Of a stretch of DNA of 64,000 nucleotides, positions 46,217 to 55,788 are shown piece after piece (positions within the stretch are counted from its first letter, which is position 1; the number at the start of each line of letters is the position of its first letter). The DNA lies in NCBI RefSeq assembly GCF_002013915.1, contig NZ_MBTF01000039.1, positions 272,766-336,765 on the forward strand, in the 5' to 3' direction. A program made the translations under genes and the position numbers. The DNA is from Mucilaginibacter pedocola (GTDB lineage Bacteria > Bacteroidota > Bacteroidia > Sphingobacteriales > Sphingobacteriaceae). Below the pieces are notes generated by a model. The model saw nothing but the letters and a program-made list of their open reading frames with translations. It searched no databases and had not been told where the DNA came from.

Positions 46217-46270
46217 GCATCCGGATTTTCAGATGCCTAATAGCACAGTTTTCAAACTTAGTACCAAATA

Positions 46271-46299
46271 AAAAGCAGCCGTTAAGGGCTGCTTTTTAT
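46271..46299. terminator. Bidirectional terminator
   Basis: AAAAGCAGCC (46271-46280) pairs with GGGCTGCTTTTT (46286-46297); it has A and T runs on both sides and lies between two convergent genes, so it can serve both strands. Confidence 0.85.
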
Positions 46300-46502
46300 T
46301 AATATTGGCCTGCCCAGTCATCATCATCCTGCGGCCTGCGGAACAGTATATTGGCCAGCCAGCATACAATGGCAGCGGCCCGCAATTGTTTGGCGTTTTC
46401 TGAAGGGCCATGTCCGGAGATAAAGCCCGTAAGCTCCCATACGGCCCCTATGATCACGAGCGCGATCACTAAAGCCTGTATCATGATCTTTTTATTCTTC
46501 AT
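46299..46502 (-). CDS. Small membrane protein
   Basis: A 67-residue protein with one N-terminal helix (IQALVIALVIIGAVWELTGF) and a possible second (IVCWLANILF), ending in an Asp-rich tail. No known family. It overlaps the upstream gene by 11 bases on the same strand. Confidence 0.55.
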   Translation of the reverse strand: MKNKKIMIQALVIALVIIGAVWELTGFISGHGPSENAKQLRAAAIVCWLANILFRRPQDDDDWAGQY

Positions 46503-46788
46503 ATGCCTTCAGATTTTTTTGGCGGAAAACCTCGCGGGTGATCAATTTGCAATTAGCGGCCAGTTCGTTTAGGCAACAGCATTTTGTCCGCACTTTCACC
46601 GGCAGCAAGCCATCTTTTTCCATCAGGTCGACATGTAACAGAGCCGTTCCGGACGGGGCCTCGTTCCCCTGTAAGCTGTCGAACAGAACCGCTGCCGCCA
46701 GCGGGTCATCGCCGATCCCGAATTCACCGAATACCATAAAACTGTCCGGTGTTCTTAAACTGAGCAATAAAGAGAACCGATCTTCCAT
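46492..46788 (-). CDS. Hypothetical 98-residue protein
   Basis: A soluble protein with a CCC cluster (TKCCCLNEL) and a beta-rich N-terminus (FSLLLSLRTPDSFMVFGEFG). Function unknown. It overlaps the following small membrane protein gene and lies 62 bases from the end of the Hsp20 gene. Confidence 0.55.
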   Translation of the reverse strand: MEDRFSLLLSLRTPDSFMVFGEFGIGDDPLAAAVLFDSLQGNEAPSGTALLHVDLMEKDGLLPVKVRTKCCCLNELAANCKLITREVFRQKNLKAYEE

Positions 46789-46806
46789 AAGCTATTAATG
46801 ATAAAA

Positions 46807-46826
46807 AGGCCCCGCAAGCAGGGCCT
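46807..46826 (-). terminator. Terminator of hsp20
   Basis: AGGCCC (46807-46812) pairs with GGGCCT (46821-46826); on the minus strand a T run follows. It lies 24 bases after the hsp20 stop. Confidence 0.75.
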
Positions 46827-46849
46827 CTCAATAAACGATACACTTAATT

Positions 46850-47293
46850 TTACTTGATCTCGATCTGGCGGCGCACCATTTTAGCTTCTTCGCGTTTCGC
46901 GATATCGACCTTTAATACACCGTCCGTGTAAGCAGCCTCGATGTTTTCGGCATCCGCGCTTTCAGGCAGCGTAAAGGAACGCACCCAGGATGCGTAGCTG
47001 AATTCGCGTTTACTGTAGTTCTTTTGCTGATCGCCATTCTCAGTACGCTGCTCTGCCGAGATGCTCAGTACATTTCGGTCAAGGTTCAGCTTGATATCCT
47101 CTTTTTTCAGGCCCGGCGCGGCAAGTTCCACATGAAAATGATCCTCGGTCTCACTGATGTTCGCCGCAGGCACCCGGCTGGTCAGGCGGTCATTAAAAAA
47201 GGTGTCGTTGAAGATGGAATCGAACACGTCATTAAAGCCTGGCATTAATGAACCATTGTTACGTTTGTCAGAATTGAATTTAACCAGTGTCAT
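46850..47293 (-). CDS. Hsp20/alpha-crystallin small heat-shock protein
   Basis: A 147-residue chaperone that holds unfolding proteins. The alpha-crystallin domain covers residues 38-140 (HVELAAPGLKKEDIKLNLD, GVLKVDIAKRE) and the C-terminal motif is RRQIEIK. A strong ribosome-binding site AGGAGGAAAG precedes the ATG, which is unusual in this window and fits high expression. Confidence 0.95.
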   Translation of the reverse strand: MTLVKFNSDKRNNGSLMPGFNDVFDSIFNDTFFNDRLTSRVPAANISETEDHFHVELAAPGLKKEDIKLNLDRNVLSISAEQRTENGDQQKNYSKREFSYASWVRSFTLPESADAENIEAAYTDGVLKVDIAKREEAKMVRRQIEIK

Positions 47294-47946
47294 AGGTCTT
47301 TCCTCCTTAATTTAATAATGATCAAAACTTATAATTAATTAAACTGGTAAAGAACGATCAAGCGCTGTGCCAATGTGCAAAACATCGGCTAACCACTGAA
47401 AAAATTGCAGGCCAAATGAAATTTTTTCAGTTTTAAAATGACAGATCTTCGATCTCGGCAGCCACACTAGGTATATAAATATATAATCCTTATGATAGGA
47501 CCGAGCAATAATTCGGCAGGATTCAGAGGCTGAGATAAGGTATCGCACTGATTTGTTGTTCCGCAAACGCAAGGCTTGAATGACAAAAGTTCACCAGTTA
47601 AGACCCCTGCCTGCCCGATGCTATCGATATGTCGACCTGCTTTTCTGCATCAAAGCCCGTTAATGTTTCGATGATGGCATATTACGTGGACAGCCCGGAT
47701 AGACACGCGAAAAACATTAATTCTGCTGGTAATTTATGCATACGTTATAAATTAAATAGTAAGGTGATAATGTTCAGTTATCTATTATATAACAGTTTTA
47801 CTATTTTTTGGATATTTTCTACTATTAAATCGCAAAACTCTGTAATGATTCTCATTCATAGCAAATTCCTCGACTATGAAAGGTTTACACCGTAGCCTTT
47901 AGACGCTTTATTTTTTCAAGAGCCTTATGTTAGCTATCTTTAAAAA
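47294..47946. other. A+T-rich intergenic region at the island border
   Basis: About 650 bases without a gene. It holds the hsp20 promoter on the left and the promoter of the STAND gene on the right. The change from G+C-richer DNA to A+T-rich DNA occurs here and may mark the left edge of the defence island; no direct repeat or tRNA was recognised. Confidence 0.45.
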
Positions 47947-50900
47947 ATGAACTGGAATGCCTTTAATCCGCACAATGATAGTTATGAAGATGCTTTTGAA
48001 GCATTTTGTATTCAGATCTTTGAGCATCACCTGCGTCGATTTTATAAAAGTGAATTATCCGAGTTCTTTGCAATATCAGGTGCTGGAGGCGATGGTGGTG
48101 TAGAAGCTTACGGTGTAGTTCAAAATGGCACGATTGGTTTACAGGCGAAATGGTTCCGCACCGCACTTACTGCCGGCCAGATTGGTAAAATAAAAGCATC
48201 CATTTTAACCGCTTTGAAAATACGCCCTGAGATCATTGAGTATATAATTTGTCTGCCTAAAAAAATCAATGCTAAAAAAAGCACTAAAGGCAAAAAGATT
48301 ACAGCTAATGATGAGCAGCAGCGGATTGAGGCCATGGAAGCAACCGTCAAAAAAACATATCCTGATCTCAAAATAACCTGGTGGTTTAGTAACCAACTAC
48401 TTGAACAATTAGAAAACCCTGATTGCCAGTTCATCGAACCTTACTGGTTTGGAAGGAACTTTTTGACCTTAGAGAAGCTCAGAAGCAAATTTTCAAATCA
48501 AAAAAAACACGCCTGGCTAAAAGCGCGGTATGTCCCTGATCTAAATGCAGAGGGTGTTATTGCGTCGCATTACGACGAATTATGTCTGGGCGATGATTTT
48601 AAAGAAGATTTAAATCTGAAACTGGATAAACTCTCCACGCGGTTAAGCCAGGCTGAGGATTTAATCAAGCATTATATTCCCACGGTCGAAGACGACGAGC
48701 AGCTAAAACAAGGCCTCGAAAATGTAATCATCAGTTTCGGGGAACACCAGGCCAACATCATGCTTTTAAAGGATGCAACTGAAAAAAACAAAGAGGAAGT
48801 TCAGTTGAAGGCCTTGCCGGAATATGGCGTTTGGAATTTAAAATTGGCTTTAGACCGTAACAGGCCAACCAATGTCCAGCGGCCATTGGTCAAAAAACTA
48901 TCTGATGCGCTTGATGAAATTCACAAAATTCACGTAACGCAATATTTGACAGCATTGAGCGACCATTTAAAGCGCAAAATTAAGATTCTTTTTGGTGGCC
49001 CCGGTACGGGCAAAACGCAAGGACTGGCGTTTTGCACTTCAAAACACCTTGCCGGTAACCAACCAGCCCTGATAACGCCGGCGAAAGGCACGCCCTGTAA
49101 CAACTGGACACAAATACTTTCTGCGGCATTGGAATACCCGGAAAGAAATGCTGACGAACTTTTTATTGCACTGGAGGCTTTAGCAATCCTTGAAATGCGC
49201 AGGCTCGCACTCGAAGCTCCCAATAAGAAAAAGACGGCAATTGTACTCATCGCTGTTGATGGGTTGGAGGAAGATGTGAACCACTGGGTAAATTGGTATG
49301 ACCGTATCAATGACACGGAGAATTTGGTTAAAGAATATCCAAGATTAAGGTTTCTATTTTCAGCCCGTGGATACTTCAACGATCATGAAAGGCTTTCCGA
49401 GGACGTTCCCTTTGAACATGTTATTCTGCCGGACGATGGCGATGTATCTGTTTGGGATGCAGCACAGATATATTTTAGCCCGCAACATTTCAATATTCGG
49501 AATGTCAGTGAATCGGTAATGGCTCGTATCGAGAGTTTGTACGCTTTGAAACTGTTCAGCGAGTTGTACCAGGGAAAAGACCTTGCTACAAGAGAAGATG
49601 TGCATACTGACCTCCGCTCGCTGCTTATCAAGAAGATCAACGTATTAGATGAAGAATTTAAAAACAGCAGCGACAGGAGTTTTTCGCATTCTTCGGCACC
49701 GGTGTCCGATGTGCTGACTGTAATTGCCAATCAATTTTATAATAAAAACAAGTTGGAAAGAACAGCGCTGTTAGGAATATTAACCAAAGAAATCCCGTCG
49801 CTCACTTATTCTGAATTAGAACACATGCTTGATTTCCTGGCAGACAGAGCGGTACTAACCGCCGGGCATGTGGCTGTAGACGATATTATCAAAACGCATG
49901 AGACCATTTATTATGTGTCATACCAGTCCATTATTGAGCACGTTATTACAGAGAATATTTACAAGAGCATAATCGAGGGCCGCATCGATCATATCCCTGA
50001 AATTATTATCAGCGGCTTGGTTGCCCCGCGAAGCACACCCCGTATAGACCCCGAGGCCATTTTTCCCAATGAAACGATAATAGAAGCTATCCTGAAAAGA
50101 GTTTTCTTAAAAACAGGAAAATTGGTAGGCGAAAACGGCTATCTGTCTAACAACCTGGAACCAAATTCCATTCCGGGATTACAAATGGTGGTGTTGGCGG
50201 TGGCCAGCGAATCGCTCGGTCAACAGTATGATGCATTAGTAACCCAGTGGCTTCAATCAGGGCATTGGCACCAGCAAAACTTGTTTATCAGACTGATCAG
50301 GCCGGCAACAAAATTACGGACGTATTTTAACGCGATGTGGTTACATCGCAAACTTATCGCTATTCCTACGGTTTTTGAACGTGATAAATTTCTTTGGGCA
50401 GATCGCCGCCAAAGAAATGAAGATAGCTATGTTGGCTTAGAATCAGCTATTTACCCGTTTGCCAACTATGATACATCCCTTTATCCATTTGATACTTTCG
50501 ACCAGGAGCCTTTGATTTATGCATGGTGCTTATCTTCTCCGAACCGAAGCTTTCGCCGGGAGATCAGGTCATCGTTACTGAACTGGGCAAATTTAAATAT
50601 CACAGAGTGGACAAAATTATTGTCCCTGATGATAGAACTGGATGATACGCAAACTATAGAAGACCTTGCCTCTGTAACGCTTGGTTTAGCCCACACCTTA
50701 AAAAAAGCGGATGATATCAAAATAATTGCGGAGTGGGCTATCGAACATATCTTTAAAAATCGCGACCGTTTTGTCAGCAGCCGTATACGGGAAGGATTCA
50801 GGAGTATTGTAGAAAAGGCTTTTGAAAATGGGGTGCTTACCAGCGAAGGTGCACAAAAGGCAAGGCCGTTACATTTTGACCAGGTAAGGTTCATTCCATT

Positions 50901-52224
50901 AGCGAAAGATGTCCTCTCTAAAGCTGGTGAGCAATTTTATCCCATTATCAGCGATCTGGCCTGGTATGTTATTGATGATGGTTATAAAGCGTTTTTAGAG
51001 GACAGCTATAATGCAGAAGTTTTCAAAGAAGAAGACTGTCATGCTATCCATTTTTTGAAAGATTACGCTGTGAATTACAATTTGGATAACCTCTCGCCAC
51101 ATATTTGGGCTTGTGGTGCGGCCATTGCCTGGATCAGAGAAAAATTCGGGTTTAAAGACACCACCGGCACAATGGCCCATTTACCCTCACATGGTGAAAA
51201 AGGCATCATCATGTATTTTGCCGAAAAATACGTGTGGCAGTCCGTGTATTATCTACAGGGGTATCTTTCTGAGCACCTGAAATTAGTTCAGCATAACCAT
51301 TTTGTTGAAACTTATAGCGCACTAACGAATTTGCCCAACCCGTCGGAAGGCATTATGCATAACGGTAATCTCTTAAATGATTACTATGATTTTTCTCCGC
51401 CGGTTTGGGTGATCCCGGAAAACCTCGTTAAGACGGTTGCTTTGAATGATTCACTTACCGAAAATATCCGGCATGAGATCGATGGAAAGCCACATCTGAA
51501 TTTGCCGTCTTGGTTAAATCATAGGGACGATAATGGTAAAGACTGGACACACCTGTACAATGAAGTTATGCTCGAAGATAAAAATGGCGTTGTATATGGT
51601 AGGCTTACCGCAAATGCTATCCTTATTAAACCATCCGAGTTTAATGATCTTTTGAAGGTCATTAAAGAATCACCAAAAACTATTTATTTTACAAGCGGTT
51701 TAGATACTTTATTCGCTCATACTTCAGGAAGTTTTTATCAAAACCCCAGTAATATCGTTGCGAATAAATTCCTTGTTGAAAATGGCAGTAAGACAGAATT
51801 GGTTATTGACGATGAAGATTGCTGGCTTAACCATTCAATCATAAAGGTTATAAAATCGGATAATAACGATGAACTGTATTATTTTCTCCCATCCAAATTA
51901 GTACGGGAAATTACCGGAATTGAGCAATTAAAAGGGAAGCGACTAAAAGACAAGGATGATCAAACCATCGGTTTCGTAACCAATACTGAAGACCTGGAAA
52001 CAAAAGATGAACAAAAGCTTACCTTTATTTTAGCGGATAAGATTGACAGCGGACTTGAAACTTCCGGTTATCAAATGATTTGGTTTATTGAATTGTTTAA
52101 ACGAACGACTTTGAAAACTGAGAAAGATATTCTTTTTCTAAGGCGGACACAAAAATATTTGGTTTGGAAAGAAGATGGTCGTTATAAATCAGTAAAATTT
52201 TGGGACAAGGATTCATCCAATTAA
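47947..52224 (+). CDS. Mrr-like nuclease/STAND NTPase (Avs-like defence protein)
   Basis: A 1425-residue protein. N-terminal PD-(D/E)xK nuclease of Mrr type: GGDGGVEAYG (residues 47-56) and GLQAKWF (64-70) provide the metal-binding and Lys residues. STAND NTPase: Walker A LFGGPGTGKTQG near 350, Walker B IVLIAVDGLEED near 435, sensor Arg in FLFSARGYF. The helical C-terminus carries AEKYVWQSVYYLQGYLSEHL near 1095, a pattern also seen in Avs-type sensors. Such proteins recognise a phage protein with the C-terminus, oligomerise and degrade DNA. The gene is monocistronic and convergent with the SMC-like operon. Which Avs type it is cannot be decided by eye. Confidence 0.8.
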   Translation: MNWNAFNPHNDSYEDAFEAFCIQIFEHHLRRFYKSELSEFFAISGAGGDGGVEAYGVVQNGTIGLQAKWFRTALTAGQIGKIKASILTALKIRPEIIEYIICLPKKINAKKSTKGKKITANDEQQRIEAMEATVKKTYPDLKITWWFSNQLLEQLENPDCQFIEPYWFGRNFLTLEKLRSKFSNQKKHAWLKARYVPDLNAEGVIASHYDELCLGDDFKEDLNLKLDKLSTRLSQAEDLIKHYIPTVEDDEQLKQGLENVIISFGEHQANIMLLKDATEKNKEEVQLKALPEYGVWNLKLALDRNRPTNVQRPLVKKLSDALDEIHKIHVTQYLTALSDHLKRKIKILFGGPGTGKTQGLAFCTSKHLAGNQPALITPAKGTPCNNWTQILSAALEYPERNADELFIALEALAILEMRRLALEAPNKKKTAIVLIAVDGLEEDVNHWVNWYDRINDTENLVKEYPRLRFLFSARGYFNDHERLSEDVPFEHVILPDDGDVSVWDAAQIYFSPQHFNIRNVSESVMARIESLYALKLFSELYQGKDLATREDVHTDLRSLLIKKINVLDEEFKNSSDRSFSHSSAPVSDVLTVIANQFYNKNKLERTALLGILTKEIPSLTYSELEHMLDFLADRAVLTAGHVAVDDIIKTHETIYYVSYQSIIEHVITENIYKSIIEGRIDHIPEIIISGLVAPRSTPRIDPEAIFPNETIIEAILKRVFLKTGKLVGENGYLSNNLEPNSIPGLQMVVLAVASESLGQQYDALVTQWLQSGHWHQQNLFIRLIRPATKLRTYFNAMWLHRKLIAIPTVFERDKFLWADRRQRNEDSYVGLESAIYPFANYDTSLYPFDTFDQEPLIYAWCLSSPNRSFRREIRSSLLNWANLNITEWTKLLSLMIELDDTQTIEDLASVTLGLAHTLKKADDIKIIAEWAIEHIFKNRDRFVSSRIREGFRSIVEKAFENGVLTSEGAQKARPLHFDQVRFIPLAKDVLSKAGEQFYPIISDLAWYVIDDGYKAFLEDSYNAEVFKEEDCHAIHFLKDYAVNYNLDNLSPHIWACGAAIAWIREKFGFKDTTGTMAHLPSHGEKGIIMYFAEKYVWQSVYYLQGYLSEHLKLVQHNHFVETYSALTNLPNPSEGIMHNGNLLNDYYDFSPPVWVIPENLVKTVALNDSLTENIRHEIDGKPHLNLPSWLNHRDDNGKDWTHLYNEVMLEDKNGVVYGRLTANAILIKPSEFNDLLKVIKESPKTIYFTSGLDTLFAHTSGSFYQNPSNIVANKFLVENGSKTELVIDDEDCWLNHSIIKVIKSDNNDELYYFLPSKLVREITGIEQLKGKRLKDKDDQTIGFVTNTEDLETKDEQKLTFILADKIDSGLETSGYQMIWFIELFKRTTLKTEKDILFLRRTQKYLVWKEDGRYKSVKFWDKDSSN

Positions 52225-52345
52225 ACAGAGGGCCTTGATTAATTATGTAATACAAAGTTAACCGTATCATCGATCTGTCTGTGGTGTTATAATTTGTTAT
52301 TATTTAGTTTGGGGCACGATTTTTCGTAAAAATGAATGTCTTAGA

Positions 52346-53128
52346 TTAATTGTATACTATAAATTCAAGAAACCGTATACCAAATTCCGTGAGCCACATA
52401 TAGTAAAATATCTTACCACTGTAAGTACCCATTCCTTTGTCGATCAATAATCCTTTAGCGTACAACGATTGCTTATAATATAAATATTCAGCGTCTGTTA
52501 GTTGGAAATAATTTGCTTCCCGGAAAGTTTGAAGAGTTAATATATTTTGATTGTAAGCTTCCTTTATTTCCTGGTTTTCGTTATACACCTTTGTCAATTC
52601 ATCAATTCGCATTTGGTTCACGGCAGCGTTGATTTTTAACTCGTTAAGTTCTTTCCCTTGAGCTTCCAGATCGTCCAAAACCTTTTGCTGTTCAGCTTTG
52701 ATCGGATAGTAGGCGTTATGCCATTCCAAATGCGCTTTAAGAATAGAAATGGCGACCTCATCCAAGCTTGCTATGAGTTCCAGACAAATTTCTACGCTGC
52801 CTGCATCTGCACTCGGATGATGTATCTGGTGAATGAGAATGCTGCGAAAACGAAGGTGTTTCTCTTTTGATTTAGTTTGTAAAACTTTTCGCACCACTGA
52901 CTCAAATAGGTCACAAAAATCTTCCGTTCTGATTGTTTCCGGTTGGATATCCGGGTTTTCAGAAAAGTATTCAGCAAGCATTTGCGTAAAATTATTCAGG
53001 CGTCCTTGCTTCACTCTCCCCCAGTAATCAAAAAAACCTTCGTTTAGAAGACCGCCAACCCAAGGAACAGCACTAAACAGTGACTTAACTACAGATATTC
53101 CTATTTCTTTACTTTGATATTTTTTCAC
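52346..53128 (-). CDS. Hypothetical protein, third gene of SMC-like operon
   Basis: A 260-residue protein with a hydrophobic segment near the N-terminus (LFSAVPWVGGLLNEGFFDYW), a helical middle with coiled-coil tendency (residues 145-200) and a C-terminal part that looks like a winged helix (LTDAEYLYYKQSLYAKGLLI). The N-terminal half recalls DUF4393-like or pore-like proteins, but I do not assign it. It starts 13 bases after the ATPase stop, so the two are co-transcribed. It could be the effector of the operon. Confidence 0.65.
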   Translation of the reverse strand: MKKYQSKEIGISVVKSLFSAVPWVGGLLNEGFFDYWGRVKQGRLNNFTQMLAEYFSENPDIQPETIRTEDFCDLFESVVRKVLQTKSKEKHLRFRSILIHQIHHPSADAGSVEICLELIASLDEVAISILKAHLEWHNAYYPIKAEQQKVLDDLEAQGKELNELKINAAVNQMRIDELTKVYNENQEIKEAYNQNILTLQTFREANYFQLTDAEYLYYKQSLYAKGLLIDKGMGTYSGKIFYYMWLTEFGIRFLEFIVYN

Positions 53129-53141
53129 TTAGAGATGGGCG

Positions 53142-55598
53142 CTATTTTACTTTAAGATTGATCATTACTGAGCCGCATGAACAACGCAACATTTCCCTTT
53201 CACCTTTCTCCGGTACCACATAAAGCGTTGAATCGCACCCAATATCGGTACAAGAAAAACCTTCCATTAACCCTTTAAAAGCAGCTGCAACGGGCCTAAA
53301 CTCAGACGCCTGTAAGTTCACCCATTCATTGTAATGAATAGAAGAGTTGGTTTGCCATTGTTCTACCATAGATTTGGTTACCAAACGATCGAACGCAATT
53401 TTCCGCTGCTTAAGTTGTTCTTCCAGGTCAATTTTTTGCCAGGATTTTGCTGCTTTAATACCGTCACCAAGTAATTTGGAAAACTGAGAGGTGGCTGGTG
53501 GCAAAAGGTCACCCAGGCTGAACTGTGCATCGCCGCGAAATTCGACTCGAGTTCTCAGTCTATGACTAAGTTCCGTGGCCATGTACTCAAGGTAATTTCT
53601 CAATACGTAGGCTGCACTTCCCACGTCATTCAATGACAGGTGGTTTTCTATTTCCTGCCATACATCTTTATCATTCCATTGGTTCGGGCCATTATCTACG
53701 TCCCATTTTCTGAATTGTAATGATGATTTAGATTGTATTAGGCCAGCGGTCTTCATATGCTTCAACCAAACACTATCATGGGTGGTTAGGATGAATTGCG
53801 TATTGGGAAATTTTTCTTTAAGGAGCTTGCAGACTTCGCGGCGATGCCCCGAATCGACCGACATTAATACATCATCCAACACCGCAAATGTGAATTTATC
53901 TCCCAGCAAATGTTTCATTAATGCCAAATACAAGCACAACCCCATTCCATCCTGGTGTCCCTCACTGTGATATGCACCCGGCGGAAAATATCCACGGCCA
54001 TAAAAATCTACATTGAAAGCTAATTTACCTGCTGATGCTGTCAACTGTGCGGTAAAGGCTGATTCATCATCTTGGTTAATAAAACGGTAATATTCAGCAA
54101 ATTTCGCTTCAACATCCTTGTATAATTGCTCTAATACCGAAGTAACCACATCTCCATATTTCTTTGATATGGAAGCACTTCTTTTTTCTTTCTCTTCAGC
54201 GTGTTTATGAGTTGCAGCGGCCGAACGGTAAGCGTCTAGTTTTTCGTTTGCAAGTATCAAAAACTCTTTAGCAGCATCCTGTTTGGATGGTTCTGGTATG
54301 TTATTAACACCATTTTCGAGCGCAACTATAACGGGTTCAAGTTCCACAGGAGCTGAACCATAATCGCCCAATTCACTAATTAAATCTTCTATAGGCAAAA
54401 ATGCGGCAATGGCTTTAGTCTTTTTTTGTAAAGCGACTAGGTATTGCTCAATAGCGGTAATCTCAACTTTCGGAATTAGTAATGCTCCATAGCCTTTAAT
54501 TTGTTGTAGCTGATAAATAAGCTGATCGAGTTGTATTTTAAATGAAACCAATTCATCTTCGATCTCCTTGCGCTGGTTAGCAACAGTTTTCAGGTCACGC
54601 AATTTCTTTTCGATAATAGCCTTTAATTCCAGTGTTTCAAATATTGTATCACATACGGGACAATGTTCATCCTCAACCAGGGCGAGGGCGGTTTTCAAAA
54701 AGTTTTCTTTATTAAGGCTGTTGAGCAGTTCTTTGTCTACGTTCAAAACCTCAATTCTTTCGATGACTTCGTCAAAAGCGTCTGTTAGAGCTCCCTCATT
54801 GTAGGATTTTAATTGCTGTCGCAAGTTGGCCAAATTTGCTAAAGCAGTTACTTTAGAAATAACACTTTGTTGTTCCTGCTTAGTAACGTTTAAACCCTCA
54901 CGGAAGGAAGTTGTACTATTAAATTCTGTGAGTTCCGAAAGTCCTAGTTGTTTGCGGTTTTCGTTTACAATTTTAAGGATTTGCTCTGTGTTCGCTGATG
55001 TAAGGCCAAGCGAGGTAAGTAGGTGTTGCTTTGCTTGATCTCGGATAGTGGCCAATGGTGAAATGTCACGTTTGTCTGCGTTAGCAATTTTTTGGAGCAG
55101 CGTGCGCACCTGTTCAATTTTCTCCAGCCTGAGCAATGCCTGTATTTCTTTTGCCCGTTCTCCAGGACCTGTTAGCACGTACTTGATCAGTTCTCGTCGC
55201 GATAGCGTAAATTCCGGGTGTCTGCTAACTTCCTTAATGGCACCCAGTATTGCAGGGGACGAGGGAACGACTGTAGGTTCATCGGGGTTTGAAACGCACC
55301 TTTCGATGGTAACTTCTTTGTTTATCTCGGATAAATGTACTTTAACAATAACTTTTGATGATGCAGGTTTTTTTCGCGAGTCTACGTGTGGAGCATGTTC
55401 TTTTAAAGATATGCCACCTGTTCCTGCACCAGCAAGACGAGAAATGCTGCCAGTCAAAGCAAATTCCAGTGCATCAACAATACCGCTTTTTCCTGTACCA
55501 TTGCGTCCGGAAACAGCAAAGTTTTTAGAATTAAAGTCGATTTCAAGGTCTCTAATGCCTCTAAACTCTACTATTTTAAGACTTTTGACCTTTATCAT
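53142..55598 (-). CDS. SMC/Rad50-like AAA ATPase with zinc motifs
   Basis: An 818-residue ATPase. Walker A SGRNGTGKSGIVDALEFA (residues 30-47), coiled coil to about 310, a Rad50-like CPVC near 313, second coiled coil, a signature region HSEGHQDGMGLCLYLALMKH near 545, Walker B FAVLDDVLMSVD near 570, and H loop ILTTHDSVW. About 200 residues follow the ATPase head, ending in a Cys cluster (CTDIGCD, LRCSCGS). It is the middle gene of an operon with a 53-residue and a 260-residue protein. The family is DNA-binding; a role in phage or plasmid defence is inferred from the neighbourhood. Confidence 0.8.
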   Translation of the reverse strand: MIKVKSLKIVEFRGIRDLEIDFNSKNFAVSGRNGTGKSGIVDALEFALTGSISRLAGAGTGGISLKEHAPHVDSRKKPASSKVIVKVHLSEINKEVTIERCVSNPDEPTVVPSSPAILGAIKEVSRHPEFTLSRRELIKYVLTGPGERAKEIQALLRLEKIEQVRTLLQKIANADKRDISPLATIRDQAKQHLLTSLGLTSANTEQILKIVNENRKQLGLSELTEFNSTTSFREGLNVTKQEQQSVISKVTALANLANLRQQLKSYNEGALTDAFDEVIERIEVLNVDKELLNSLNKENFLKTALALVEDEHCPVCDTIFETLELKAIIEKKLRDLKTVANQRKEIEDELVSFKIQLDQLIYQLQQIKGYGALLIPKVEITAIEQYLVALQKKTKAIAAFLPIEDLISELGDYGSAPVELEPVIVALENGVNNIPEPSKQDAAKEFLILANEKLDAYRSAAATHKHAEEKEKRSASISKKYGDVVTSVLEQLYKDVEAKFAEYYRFINQDDESAFTAQLTASAGKLAFNVDFYGRGYFPPGAYHSEGHQDGMGLCLYLALMKHLLGDKFTFAVLDDVLMSVDSGHRREVCKLLKEKFPNTQFILTTHDSVWLKHMKTAGLIQSKSSLQFRKWDVDNGPNQWNDKDVWQEIENHLSLNDVGSAAYVLRNYLEYMATELSHRLRTRVEFRGDAQFSLGDLLPPATSQFSKLLGDGIKAAKSWQKIDLEEQLKQRKIAFDRLVTKSMVEQWQTNSSIHYNEWVNLQASEFRPVAAAFKGLMEGFSCTDIGCDSTLYVVPEKGEREMLRCSCGSVMINLKVK

Positions 55599-55626
55599 TT
55601 TTTTCTTTTATAGTAATAGCATCGCG

Positions 55627-55788
55627 TTAATTCGTTTCATTAACAATACCGTCGGTCAATAACACTTGCTCAAGATTATCAGCAATAAAAGGTGGTAAGT
55701 CTTCTCCTCTTAATTCATCAATAAATTGCTTGAATATCTTTTCCGGGATGTCCGCGTCGGACTGTTGAGATATTTTATCTTCGATCAT
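55627..55788 (-). CDS. Small protein, first gene of SMC-like operon
   Basis: Fifty-three residues starting MIEDKISQQSDADIPEKIFK and ending LLTDGIVNETN, acidic and probably helical. It lies 28 bases before the SMC-like ATPase gene on the same strand. SMC-like defence systems such as Lamassu carry small partner proteins, which is the reason to call it. No family recognised. Confidence 0.55.
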   Translation of the reverse strand: MIEDKISQQSDADIPEKIFKQFIDELRGEDLPPFIADNLEQVLLTDGIVNETN

